Shown one piece after another: positions 1 through 7,803 of a DNA stretch of 64,000 nucleotides. Within the stretch, counting starts at the first letter, position 1. Each line of letters opens with the position of its first letter. Origin of the DNA: Runella rosea (lineage in GTDB: Bacteria > Bacteroidota > Bacteroidia > Cytophagales > Spirosomataceae); the NCBI RefSeq assembly GCF_003325355.1, contig NZ_CP030850.1:6746954-6810953 (forward strand). The letters are read 5' to 3'. A program made the translations under genes and the position numbers. A model generated the notes under the pieces. That model ran no database searches and was not told where the DNA came from. It was given only the letters and a program-made list of their open reading frames with translations.

Positions 1-141
1 TTTCCTTATCAAACCCTAATCGTAGTTTGTACCAACGGAACCCGCTCTCGCGTAGCGGCCAAAGATTATTCTCGGGCAGAGGCGTTTCAGGAGAAACAAA
101 TTTTTCATCTCAAGGGAGGGATTCTGGAAGTGGAAGATTGA
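1..141 (+). CDS. Rhodanese-like domain protein, C-terminal end only
   Basis: Frame 1 is open from the window edge to a TGA at 139-141, giving about 46 residues. The peptide contains VVCTNGTRSRVAA followed by a hydrophobic strand and LKGGI near the end. This fits the C-terminal part of a rhodanese-like (sulfurtransferase) domain, where a cysteine loop of the type CxxGxRS precedes a helix and a final GG-containing turn. The candidate active-site cysteine is in VVCTNGTRS. The start and the N-terminal part lie outside the window, so total length and substrate cannot be judged. Family assignment rests on a short stretch and is tentative. Confidence 0.55.
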   Translation, partial: FPYQTLIVVCTNGTRSRVAAKDYSRAEAFQEKQIFHLKGGILEVED

Positions 142-462
142 GTTTTAGCTTGATTTTTAGTGGGCTTTAAATCAGCGAGATATAACCAGTATGTGTGAGA
201 AAGTACTGTGATGATCTTGTTATAAATCTACCCTTTTTATTTCTTTATTACCTCTTTGCGCTGTCGAACGAGTGTCAGGGACTTTTCCGATTACCGTTTG
301 ATAATCGACACTTCAAGGTGTAAAAACAGCAATTCATGCTGTAAGCAATTCAGCACCACGGGAAGCTGTACTAGTTTTACATTGTCTTTTACGAACTATC
401 ATTTAGCGTAATGATGATTCAGAAGGACTTAAATGTTGTACAATTAAAATACACAGCTTTCC
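142..462. other. Intergenic stretch with no recognised gene
   Basis: About 320 bases between the rhodanese-like end and the collagen-like lipoprotein. No convincing ORF or RNA gene was seen. A small inverted repeat (CGATTA and TAATCG, near 280-297) is too weak to name. No clear TTG/TAnnTTTG promoter was found before 463. Confidence 0.5.
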
Positions 463-1071
463 ATGAAAACAATTGCAATGTTATTTCTAATGGGCCTTAT
501 TGGCCTTTCAGCTTGTAATACCGAAGGAGCGCCTGGCCCGAAAGGGGATCCTGGGTCGCAAGGTCCCAAGGGAGATACTGGGTCGCAAGGTCCCAAGGGA
601 GATTCAGGCACGGTAAATGCTCGGAGTTTCATTTACTCCAACCAGCAGTTTAATGCACTAGGTACTCCAAATTATGATGCCACTACTAAACTGTTCACTT
701 ACAATAGTTTTCGGACATATAGTCCACAAAACTACGCTGCAATCGCGGATAAAGGGGTGGTGTTGGTTTACCTTCGGGACCAACTCAACGCGTGGACTTT
801 AAACACGATTCGGGCCAACTATCTCAATGTAGGAGTGAGCGATACCCCAAGCGTGATTGAGTCGGTTGTTCGTCCGCAAACTGACAAAGTTCAGATAATG
901 GCAAAATTAACGACGCCATTAGAGACAAATCTATTTATAAATTACAGATTTGACGTAAAAATCATTCTGATTGAACCCACTCATTCGGTAATGGGTGCGC
1001 TGCGTACGGGTCAGGTTGATGTCAAAGACAGCCGAGCTGTTGAGCGATTTTTCAACCTAAAACAGCTTTAA
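463..1071 (+). CDS. Collagen-like repeat lipoprotein
   Basis: A 202-residue protein. The N-terminus is a lipoprotein signal with lipobox LSAC, so Cys18 would be the lipidated residue. It is followed at about residues 23-50 by Gly-X-Y triplets (GAPGPKGDPG, GSQGPKGDT, GSQGPKGDS), the signature of bacterial collagen-like proteins. The rest, about 150 residues, resembles no family I recognise; it may be a globular beta-rich head displayed on a short triple helix. Only about nine triplets are present, which is short for a stable triple helix. The DNA carries two 26/27-identical copies of a 27-bp unit, so the repeat number could vary by slippage. The gene stands alone; its function is unknown and surface exposure is inferred. 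Confidence 0.75.
   Translation: MKTIAMLFLMGLIGLSACNTEGAPGPKGDPGSQGPKGDTGSQGPKGDSGTVNARSFIYSNQQFNALGTPNYDATTKLFTYNSFRTYSPQNYAAIADKGVVLVYLRDQLNAWTLNTIRANYLNVGVSDTPSVIESVVRPQTDKVQIMAKLTTPLETNLFINYRFDVKIILIEPTHSVMGALRTGQVDVKDSRAVERFFNLKQL
551..603 (+). repeat. Tandem 27-bp coding repeat in the collagen-like segment
   Basis: Two adjacent copies, 551-576 and 578-603, identical over 26 bases with a period of 27. Each encodes nine residues, i.e. three Gly-X-Y triplets (GSQGPKGDT or GSQGPKGDS). Because the period is a multiple of three, gain or loss of a unit keeps the frame. Confidence 0.85.
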
Positions 1072-1214
1072 AGTGCGAAGTGGTGGATTGGAGACTTTGA
1101 AGGCTTGCTAGGAAACATTAGTCTTTAGTGGACTTCGGCAAATAGTGTTTGATTATTAATGTTTCATGATCAAATACTCATTTCCCAGATTAGGTCAGAA
1201 TAAGTCCAAAATGT

Positions 1215-1249
1215 TAAAAAAAGGCTTATGAACTAATTCGTAAGCCTTT
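1215..1249 (-). terminator. Rho-independent terminator after tRNA-Ala
   Basis: Arms AAAGGCTTATGAA (1220-1232) and TTCGTAAGCCTTT (1237-1249) form a 13-bp stem with one G-U pair and a 4-nt loop. On the minus strand it is followed by a T-run, which fits termination of the tRNA-Ala transcript. Confidence 0.75.
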
Positions 1250-1255
1250 CTTGTG

Positions 1256-1329
<74 letters not shown>

Positions 1330-1450
1330 ATATGTCAATTTCCTGTCTTTTTTGAGTGGATAAAACATCTTTACATGCTGTACCTCTCAAACGGGAATGC
1401 AAAGATGCGGGTCTGATATGACATTTGCAAGTTGGATTTAAAAAAAATAT

Positions 1451-2839
1451 TCAATAAGAAACTTGAATGTCATTGCCTTCCAATACTTGTACGATAGACT
1501 TGGAGCGTTCGCGAAGCTGTAGGTCCTGAGCTACAGGGTTTTCACGTAAATAAACCTTTTTGAGCTGACGCAGGTGGGGAATGGGAGCAGGTACCTCACT
1601 CAGATTGTTATAGCTCATATCAATCTCTTCAACACGTTGCAAATACGCAATTTGGTTGGGCAGGGTGCTGAACTGATTGTAACCAATGTCCAAAATTTGC
1701 AATGATTTAAGTTTTCCAATGCTGTTGGGAAGTTGGGCGAGCCGATTATGGTGCATATAGAGGGTTTGGAGGTTTTTTAATTTCCCCAGATTGTTGGGTA
1801 GTTGGGTGAGTTGGTTGTGAGAAAGGGCCAGTTGTTGCAATTTTCGCATCCGACTCAAGGAAGAAGGCAGGGTAGAGAGTTCATTGTAATAAACGTCTAA
1901 TACCTCCAGCCGTCGCATTTTTACAATACCTTTGGGGATAGATTTAAGTCCACAAGAATATAGATTGATGTCCTGTAAACGCCGCATTTTAGTAAAACTC
2001 CGATTATTAAGCGCCGTGAGATTGTTGTAACCCATCCACAAACTTTTGAGTCGTCGGCAGTTTTTTACAGCCGCTGGGATGTTCGTAAATTGATTCCCTT
2101 GTATGTTTAAAATCCGTAGGGTTTTGTTTTTAGGGAGCTGTAACTTGCCGTCTGTCAATTGATTACTGTTGAGCCAAATCTGTTGTAATTTTGGAAGGCG
2201 GGTTATGTCAATAGAAACGTTTTTCAGTTCGTTAAAACTTAGATTTAGCTCCTTCATATTGGAGAATCGATAAATAACGTCAGGCACCTTCGTGAGTTCC
2301 AATTGGTTTAGGGCCAAAATCTTGACGGTATCGGGGCGGGTAGTCGACAGGGCGGCTTCCAAGCTGCTGATGACGCTGTCGCCTTTTGGAATCGTTCGGA
2401 TAAGCCCCAGGTTTAGGAAATGGGAGGATACATGCGAAGAAACGATTTTGACGCCAAAACGGTAATTATCAAGTAATATTCGGAGAGAGTCAATGAGCTC
2501 TTTTTCCGATTGGGGCGAAATTCTACCGCGTATTTCGTACAAAAGATATTCAAACTTACCGGTTTTACCAGTGTAAAGATGGTACGTAATAGCGGCAGGG
2601 TCGGTCCGAATGCCAAAAATTTTACGGGCAATTTGGCTTTTTCGACGAAGAAGCGCGTTTTCTTCTTTTACATATTCTTCCCGCGTACCCTCATAAAATA
2701 GTCGTTGTCCACGGTATAAACTATCTAACTTCCGATACGTAAAACCTTTCTTTGCCGCTTCGGCAAAATGCATGATGTTGATTTGGGCTGAAGCAGAAAA
2801 GAGGCTCAAAAAAAACAGTGTTCCGTAGATGAGTTTCAT
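1451..2839 (-). CDS. Secreted leucine-rich-repeat protein
   Basis: A 462-residue protein. A Sec signal peptide (KLIYGTLFFLSLFSASA) is followed by about 150 residues without a recognised family. From about residue 175 to the end there are about eleven leucine-rich repeats of roughly 23 residues, of the pattern LxxLxLxxNxLxxLP (for example LALSHNQLTQLP, LYMHHNRLAQLP, LDIGYNQFSTLP). Such repeats build a solenoid for protein-protein binding. The protein is expected in the periplasm or at the cell surface. No transmembrane anchor, kinase or ligase domain is attached, so a partner-binding role is all that can be inferred. It appears to be transcribed alone. Confidence 0.85.
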   Translation of the reverse strand: MKLIYGTLFFLSLFSASAQINIMHFAEAAKKGFTYRKLDSLYRGQRLFYEGTREEYVKEENALLRRKSQIARKIFGIRTDPAAITYHLYTGKTGKFEYLLYEIRGRISPQSEKELIDSLRILLDNYRFGVKIVSSHVSSHFLNLGLIRTIPKGDSVISSLEAALSTTRPDTVKILALNQLELTKVPDVIYRFSNMKELNLSFNELKNVSIDITRLPKLQQIWLNSNQLTDGKLQLPKNKTLRILNIQGNQFTNIPAAVKNCRRLKSLWMGYNNLTALNNRSFTKMRRLQDINLYSCGLKSIPKGIVKMRRLEVLDVYYNELSTLPSSLSRMRKLQQLALSHNQLTQLPNNLGKLKNLQTLYMHHNRLAQLPNSIGKLKSLQILDIGYNQFSTLPNQIAYLQRVEEIDMSYNNLSEVPAPIPHLRQLKKVYLRENPVAQDLQLRERSKSIVQVLEGNDIQVSY

Positions 2840-2944
2840 GGCTAATTAGGGTTATTGACTCATTAACTACGAAATTAGTTTTAATTATATATATATCAAA
2901 CCTTTTTATAGAAAAAACTTATATATAACTAAACAACAAGTCAA

Positions 2945-3964
2945 TTATCTTGATAACTTCCCTGATGTATCTCCCGTTGCCAATCGTTGTATCTCATCTA
3001 CGCTTACCAAATTGAAGTCGCCCTCTATGGTGTGCTTTAGTGCGGCGGCGGCAGTGGCAAAATCAAGGGTACGTTGCAAGTCTCTCTTGAAATAATCGTA
3101 GCCAAACAGAAAACCAGCAATGAATGCATCCCCGCTTCCGATTCGGTCTACGATGTGGTGGAGGTCGTGGGTGATGGTTTTGAAATAGGTGTGGCCGTCA
3201 AAAGCCTTCCCTTTCAATTCATTGTGCGATGCACTGATGGACTGCCGTTTGGTGTCCAATGCCAATTTTAGGTTTGGAAAGCGTTCCATGACTTGTTTCA
3301 TCGTTGAGACCCAGCCGTTTTTGTCGCCCGATTTGGGGTAAATATCAAACAATTCGTCGGCGTTGGAATTTCCACACACAATCAGGTCGCAGTGCTCGAC
3401 CAATTCTGGCATTACTTCTTTGGGCGTCTTGCCCCATTGCCAGAGTCCTTTGCGGTAGTTTACATCTGCCGACACTTTTACTCCCAATTTACGCGCGGTT
3501 CGAACGGCTTGTAGGCAGGCGTGAGCGGCACTTTTAGACAAAGCGGGCGTAATGCCCGTAAAATGAAACCAATCGGCCCCCTTAAGAATACGCTCCCAGT
3601 CAAATTCTCGCTCATCAAGCGTACAAAAAGAGTCATTCATGCGGTCGTAGATTACCTGACTTGCCCGGGCATTGGCCCCGTTTTCAACGTAATAAACAGG
3701 TAGTCGGTCGCCCCCAAAATGAATTTCGGAAGTATTGAGTCCATATTTGCGAAGGTACATGATGGCGGCACGACCCATATCGTTATCGGGAAAACGTGTT
3801 ACGTGCACTGCTTCCACGCCCCACTGGGCGGTTGCAATCCCGACATTGGCTTCGCCACCAGCATACGTTATATCAAACTGATGGGCTTGTACAAAGCGCG
3901 TGAATCCCGGCGGCGACAGCCGCATCATGATTTGACCGAACGTAACAATTTTTTTCATATTCAC
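2945..3964 (-). CDS. kdgK: 2-keto-3-deoxygluconate kinase (PfkB family)
   Basis: A 339-residue PfkB/ribokinase-fold sugar kinase. The N-terminal substrate motif AGGEANVGIA (residues 35-44) and the C-terminal ATP/anion-hole motif RIGSGDAF, with catalytic base Asp279, are intact. The internal DVNYRKGLW (167-175) and the N-terminal TFGQIMMRLSPP match the KDG-kinase branch better than ribokinase or fructokinase. It would phosphorylate 2-keto-3-deoxy-D-gluconate to KDPG in hexuronate or Entner-Doudoroff catabolism. MNMKK offers two in-frame starts; either fits. Its start lies directly after the stop of the upstream gene (3965..4753), suggesting co-transcription, but no KDPG aldolase is nearby. The sugar specificity is inferred. 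Confidence 0.82.
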   Translation of the reverse strand: MNMKKIVTFGQIMMRLSPPGFTRFVQAHQFDITYAGGEANVGIATAQWGVEAVHVTRFPDNDMGRAAIMYLRKYGLNTSEIHFGGDRLPVYYVENGANARASQVIYDRMNDSFCTLDEREFDWERILKGADWFHFTGITPALSKSAAHACLQAVRTARKLGVKVSADVNYRKGLWQWGKTPKEVMPELVEHCDLIVCGNSNADELFDIYPKSGDKNGWVSTMKQVMERFPNLKLALDTKRQSISASHNELKGKAFDGHTYFKTITHDLHHIVDRIGSGDAFIAGFLFGYDYFKRDLQRTLDFATAAAALKHTIEGDFNLVSVDEIQRLATGDTSGKLSR

Positions 3965-4753
3965 TTAAAGGGATTGTTCTTTGGGTTTGTCTTTTTTGGC
4001 CTTACGTTTTTTCAACGATTGCTTTGCCAGATGAAATGTATCCTTAAACAGGGCACTTTCCAACGTAAATCCAAAACTATAATAAGCGCCGTTATAATTT
4101 GTGGGTAAATTTTGCTGGTAAATTGCGTACCGATATCCTCCCTGTACACTTAACCCAACCCAGCGGGTGGCTTTCCATTTGGCATAAAGGCCGATTTGGG
4201 CAGGCATGAAAAAGTCTTTTCTGCGCCAAATAAACAAGTCGCTTAATAGCTTGTTGGCGGTGCTTTGGGTGGCTCCAATGCCCAGTTCTACGGGAATACT
4301 AAAACGCCATCGGTTGTTTTCAATGATATTGGGCCAATACATCAGGTTAAAATAGTACAAATCTGTTTTGGTATAATATCCCAAATTGATGAGTTGGGAG
4401 GCATTTTTTCGTAAATCAATCAATCTTAAAAAAGAATTAAATGTAAGCCAGTAATATCCAAATGTAAGTTCATTTCGATTCCTTCCAAAAGAAATTCCCG
4501 TATTTACCCCCCAAATATTAACCAATTTTTTGTCAACAAATGAGCTTCTGGCGTCCCAATTAAGTGTATATGTAAGCTTTGGTCTGCGCTTAATGGAGTC
4601 TTTTTGCATGTCAAATACCCTAGAAAATATCCCTGCGTAAGGTTTTAATGTGTCTTCTGGCACCACAGAATGGTGCTCTGAACCAAACGACAGGTAGGCT
4701 TGAATGAATGTTAAAAGGCATAAAAAAGGGCAATATAGCCTGTTGCAACGCAT
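3965..4753 (-). CDS. Secreted protein, probable outer-membrane beta-barrel
   Basis: A 262-residue protein with an N-terminal hydrophobic segment (YCPFLCLLTFIQAYLSFG) that reads as a signal peptide. The body is rich in alternating aromatic/polar strands (LTFGYYWLTFNSF, GLSVQGGYRYAIY, GAYYSFGFTLESALF), typical of small outer-membrane barrels in Bacteroidota. The last 25 residues are strongly basic (LKKRKAKKDKPKEQSL), which is odd for a barrel whose C-terminus normally ends in an aromatic residue. It directly abuts kdgK on the same strand. I do not recognise a named family. Confidence 0.6.
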   Translation of the reverse strand: MRCNRLYCPFLCLLTFIQAYLSFGSEHHSVVPEDTLKPYAGIFSRVFDMQKDSIKRRPKLTYTLNWDARSSFVDKKLVNIWGVNTGISFGRNRNELTFGYYWLTFNSFLRLIDLRKNASQLINLGYYTKTDLYYFNLMYWPNIIENNRWRFSIPVELGIGATQSTANKLLSDLFIWRRKDFFMPAQIGLYAKWKATRWVGLSVQGGYRYAIYQQNLPTNYNGAYYSFGFTLESALFKDTFHLAKQSLKKRKAKKDKPKEQSL

Positions 4754-4974
4754 TTTTTTAAAAAATATCCGTAAAACTTGTCATAAAAACGCTTTATAAC
4801 TAAAGTTTAGTTTAAAAAACAAAAACGTGGAACAAATTCTATTTACTCATTGTATTCCTTTTGTACGGAATAAATATGGATAGTTGCTCAGATGCTTATC
4901 AAAGAAAAAATTAACATATTTAATCTATAGGAATTAGATAAAAATAATTGTTTAACCAAAAATCATCCAATAAC

Positions 4975-5610
4975 ATGTCACTAAGATTAGGCGATGTAGC
5001 TCCAGATTTCGAAGCAGACACAACACAAGGTCACGTTAGTTTTCACCAATGGCTTGGTGATTCGTGGGGGCTTCTTTTTTCGCACCCTGCTGATTTTACG
5101 CCGGTTTGTACCACAGAATTGGGCAGAACCGCTCTTCTAAAAGGAGAATTTGAAAAACGTAATGTAAAAGTTATTGCGGTAAGTGTGGATGATTTAGAAT
5201 CTCACAATCGTTGGGTGCCGGATATCAACGAAGTGAACTCCACCGTTGTAAACTTTCCGATCATAGCCGACAGCGATCGTAACGTGGCAACGTTGTATGA
5301 CATGATTCACCCCAATGCCAGTGAGAAAGCCACTGTACGTTCAGTATTTGTGATTGGACCCGATAAAAAAATAAAATTGACGCTTACATATCCTGCATCA
5401 ACGGGACGTAATTTTAATGAAATACTTCGGGTAATTGATTCGTTGCAATTGACGGCCAATTATCAGGTGGCTACGCCCGCCGACTGGAAAGATGGTGAGG
5501 ATGTAATTGTGGTTCCTGCGGTTTCGACCGAAGATGCCCAAAAGAAATTTACGAAAGGGCTAAATATTGTAAAGCCGTATTTGCGTTATACGCCTCAGCC
5601 CAATAAATAA
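4975..5610 (+). CDS. 1-Cys peroxiredoxin (AhpC/TSA, Prx6 type)
   Basis: A 211-residue thiol peroxidase. The active-site segment HPADFTPVCTTELGR contains the peroxidatic Cys45 and Thr42. It is the only cysteine in the protein, so no resolving cysteine exists and the enzyme must be recycled by an external thiol. The C-terminal extension after about residue 150 (TYPASTGRNFNEILRVIDSLQ) is typical of the Prx6/1-Cys group, which reduces H2O2 and organic hydroperoxides in the cytoplasm. ATG 4975 is chosen over the TTG at 4948 because the family begins with the RLGDVAPDFEADT strand. It stands alone, with a terminator 30 bp downstream. Confidence 0.9.
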   Translation: MSLRLGDVAPDFEADTTQGHVSFHQWLGDSWGLLFSHPADFTPVCTTELGRTALLKGEFEKRNVKVIAVSVDDLESHNRWVPDINEVNSTVVNFPIIADSDRNVATLYDMIHPNASEKATVRSVFVIGPDKKIKLTLTYPASTGRNFNEILRVIDSLQLTANYQVATPADWKDGEDVIVVPAVSTEDAQKKFTKGLNIVKPYLRYTPQPNK

Positions 5611-5639
5611 AGGTTGTTTGTCGCTATTGTCATTTTATT

Positions 5640-5677
5640 AAAAAGCCCCTTTCTTCTGTAAGATAGGGGCTTTTTTT
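5640..5677 (+). terminator. Rho-independent terminator after the peroxiredoxin gene
   Basis: Stem GCCCC (5645-5649) with GGGGC (5666-5670), extended by flanking A and T runs. Seven T follow the right arm. It lies about 30 bp past the peroxiredoxin stop. Confidence 0.75.
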
Positions 5678-5789
5678 ATCCTTTACGTCATAATCAGATG
5701 TAGTAACATATAAATAATCCAAAGAATGACTTATCTTTACACCTGATACAGAGCACTTAAAAGCTACCACTTTACCCTTTACCCGAAAA

Positions 5790-6146
5790 ATGAGGAGGTT
5801 GAATGCTAAAATCCTTTTAGTAAAGGAGAAGCTGAAGGATATTGATACCATTGAGGGAATGGTCAAGGAATCAGGATTCAAGGTTTTATTTTCTTCTGAT
5901 GTTGATTCAATAGGTTTAGCTCAGGGCTTTAATGAAGGGCCTAATTTAATTGTGTGCCATTACTCTCAAAGAGAATTTTTTACAAAGAAAAGAGGTACAC
6001 ACATACCCATTATTTTAATTGCTGATGCGAATGAAAAGATAATCCTTTCAGCCTCATCTTCCCACAAAATTTCCTACTTACATCAGCCTTTTTCGAAGGA
6101 TGTTTTAAACGCAATTATTGACTTGCTCATTTCCGCCGAAGATTAA
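5790..6146 (+). CDS. Stand-alone degenerate receiver-like protein
   Basis: A 118-residue protein whose length and pattern match a response-regulator receiver domain: strand 1 AKILLVKEKL, strand 3 PNLIVCHYSQ, strand 4 IPIILIAD, strand 5 ISYLHQPFS, then a final helix. The chemistry is missing at every key site. The phosphoacceptor position holds His57 instead of Asp, the conserved Thr/Ser site is Ala78, and the Lys before Pro is Gln99. It therefore cannot work by ordinary Asp phosphorylation; pseudo-receivers usually act as protein-binding modules. No histidine kinase or output domain adjoins it. The fold is inferred from pattern only. Confidence 0.6.
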   Translation: MRRLNAKILLVKEKLKDIDTIEGMVKESGFKVLFSSDVDSIGLAQGFNEGPNLIVCHYSQREFFTKKRGTHIPIILIADANEKIILSASSSHKISYLHQPFSKDVLNAIIDLLISAED

Positions 6147-6235
6147 GGTATCCATAAACGAAGCTTCTATTTGTATTTTAAATGGTTTGTGGCCATTTTT
6201 GGCCTTTATCAATTTCTACTTTTAATATTATATTC

Positions 6236-6988
6236 ATGTCACGTATAGCTCTAATTACTGGTGCCACCTCGGGCATTGGAAAAGCCACCGCCGTCGCCTT
6301 TGCGAATGCTGGTATCAATTTAATTTTGTGTGGTCGCCGTCAGGAACGATTAACAGAACTAGCAGATGCATTAGGTAAGCAGGTGAAAACCACCACACTC
6401 CTTTTTGACGTCCGTGATAGTGCTGATGTATTGAAGGCCATTGCCTCCCTTCCCACTCATTTTCAGTCTATTGATATTTTGGTTAATAATGCTGGCAATG
6501 CGCATGGCATGTCGCCGATACAGGAGGGTGATTTTGGTGATTGGGACGCGATGATGGATGGAAATGTGAAAGGACTTTTGTACGTATCAAAGGCGGTGAT
6601 TGCAGGAATGATTGAACGTGGCAAAGGCCACATTGTGAATATCAGTTCGGTGGCGGGTAAGCAAACCTACGCCAACGGAGCCGTCTACTGTGCTTCCAAA
6701 AAAGCGGTCGAAGCCATTAGCGAAGGGATGCGCCTTGATTTGACCCAACACGGGATTAAAATAACCAACATTGCTCCTGGGGCGGTTGAAACAGAGTTTT
6801 CGCTTGTTCGATTCAAAGGGGATGAAGGTCGGGCGGCTAAAGTCTATGAAGGGTTTGACCCCCTGCGTGCTGAAGATATTGCCGATACAATTTTGTACGC
6901 GGTCAATGCGCCAGCACACGTTACCATTGCCGATGTAACTATTTACGCGGCAGCCCAAGCAGCGCCCACGACCGTTTACCGAAAATAA
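6236..6988 (+). CDS. NADP-dependent short-chain dehydrogenase (YdfG-like)
   Basis: A 250-residue classical SDR. It has the nucleotide motif TGATSGIG (8-15), NNAG (84-87), Ser138 and the catalytic YxxxK (Tyr151, Lys155). An Arg pair after strand 2 (CGRRQERL) indicates NADP preference. Sequence and length fit the YdfG/serine-dehydrogenase group, which oxidises 3-hydroxy acids or reduces malonic semialdehyde-type substrates. ATG 6236 is preferred over 6182 because the SDR fold starts at RIALITG; the upstream 18 residues have no family counterpart. The substrate is not determined by the sequence. Confidence 0.85.
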   Translation: MSRIALITGATSGIGKATAVAFANAGINLILCGRRQERLTELADALGKQVKTTTLLFDVRDSADVLKAIASLPTHFQSIDILVNNAGNAHGMSPIQEGDFGDWDAMMDGNVKGLLYVSKAVIAGMIERGKGHIVNISSVAGKQTYANGAVYCASKKAVEAISEGMRLDLTQHGIKITNIAPGAVETEFSLVRFKGDEGRAAKVYEGFDPLRAEDIADTILYAVNAPAHVTIADVTIYAAAQAAPTTVYRK

Positions 6989-7103
6989 TCATTTGCCCGA
7001 ATGAATGCATAGTTAATTGAAGGCTTACTTACTTTTTATGTTTCATAACTGCACTGAGACTCAGCGAGATTGAAAATAAGCGTAAAAAAACTAAAAAAAA
7101 TAG

Positions 7104-7134
7104 TTGGAAATGTGTTTTGAAGCCACCATATTTG
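7104..7134 (+). promoter_or_regulatory. Bacteroidota-type promoter of the tRNA-Val pair
   Basis: TTG at 7104-7106, 20 bases, then CATATTTG (7127-7134), a 7/8 match to TAnnTTTG. It lies 41 bp before the first tRNA-Val. Confidence 0.55.
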
Positions 7135-7175
7135 CACTCCCAAACGCGGACAACAAGTCAGAAAGCGTTCAAAAG

Positions 7176-7250
7176 GGGAGTTTAGCTCAGCTGGTTCAGA
7201 GCATCTGCCTTACAAGCAGAGGGTCGGGGGTTCGAATCCCTCAACTCCCA
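7176..7250 (+). tRNA. tRNA-Val(TAC), copy 1
   Basis: The acceptor GGGAGTT pairs perfectly with AACTCCC. The D arm is TAGCTCAGCTGG, the anticodon stem TCTGC/GCAGA has loop CTTACAA, and the T loop is TTCGAAT. The anticodon TAC decodes valine GTA and GTG codons. It is 75 nt long with discriminator A and no encoded CCA. Confidence 0.95.
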
Positions 7251-7291
7251 CACAGAAGAATAAATTAGTAGTAGTCCTTCAATTTCATGAA

Positions 7292-7366
7292 GGGAGTTTA
7301 GCTCAGCTGGTTCAGAGCATCTGCCTTACAAGCAGAGGGTCGGGGGTTCGAATCCCTCAACTCCCA
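7292..7366 (+). tRNA. tRNA-Val(TAC), copy 2
   Basis: Identical in sequence to the copy at 7176-7250, with a 41-bp spacer. The two are probably cut from one precursor, since a promoter precedes the first and a terminator follows the second. Confidence 0.95.
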
Positions 7367-7372
7367 CACAGA

Positions 7373-7400
7373 AAAGTCAAGCTTGAGGCTTGGCTTTTTT
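7373..7400 (+). terminator. Rho-independent terminator after the tRNA-Val pair
   Basis: Stem AAAGTCAAGC (7373-7382) with GCTTGGCTTT (7388-7397), one G-U pair, 5-nt loop and a T-run to 7400. Confidence 0.8.
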
Positions 7401-7562
7401 ATTTTCTGACTTACAAACAGGGGATCATGGGATCAAGACCAAAAGTTGTGGAGAGCGTTGGATTTTTTTAGGTTTGCCATATTAATTTGACTTACTCCTC
7501 GCTATTGAAAACAAAATTTGGTGACATTGCAGGCAATTAGCGTAACTTTTTTAAACAAATAT

Positions 7563-7593
7563 TTGGAAAAAAAAAATGGGTTTAATATGTTTG
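7563..7593 (+). promoter_or_regulatory. Bacteroidota-type promoter of tRNA-Gly
   Basis: TTG (7563-7565), 20 bases, then a perfect TAnnTTTG (TATGTTTG, 7586-7593), about 40 bp before the tRNA. Confidence 0.7.
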
Positions 7594-7633
7594 CAACCCG
7601 TTTGAGACAGACGCCTCACGGTAACACCAAAAC

Positions 7634-7706
7634 GCGAAAGTAGCTCAGCTGGTAGAGCGCGACCTTGCCAAGGTCGAGGTCGCGGGTTCGAACCCCGTCT
7701 TTCGCT
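7634..7706 (+). tRNA. tRNA-Gly(GCC)
   Basis: Acceptor GCGAAAG/CTTTCGC, anticodon stem CGACC/GGTCG with loop TTGCCAA, T loop TTCGAAC. The anticodon is GCC. The bases after discriminator T7706 are CCA (7707-7709), so the 3' end appears to be encoded here, unlike the other tRNAs in the window. A weak T-rich hairpin (7709-7737) follows. Confidence 0.94.
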
Positions 7707-7749
7707 CCAAAAAGTCCCGTATATGCGGGATTTTTTTGTTTTTGGCCAT

Positions 7750-7786
7750 AAAAAATCCCCCGATTTCATCTGTCGGGGGATTTTTT
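7750..7786 (-). terminator. Strong bidirectional terminator between tRNA-Gly and sppA
   Basis: Perfect 14-bp inverted repeat: AAAAAATCCCCCGA (7750-7763) and TCGGGGGATTTTTT (7773-7786), 9-nt loop. T-runs flank both sides. It lies 18 bp past the sppA stop. Confidence 0.88.
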
Positions 7787-7803
7787 ATTACAGAGGTGTG
7801 CGA

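Noticed and set aside
444..632. Minus-strand Pro-rich ORF at the collagen-like gene
   Set aside because: It is the antisense shadow of the Gly-X-Y repeats.
4948..4974. TTG start for the peroxiredoxin
   Set aside because: The family starts at the ATG 4975; the extra nine residues have no counterpart.
7176..7366. Tandem identical tRNA-Val as attachment repeats of a lost element
   Set aside because: They are complete tRNA genes 41 bp apart, with nothing between them and no integrase nearby.
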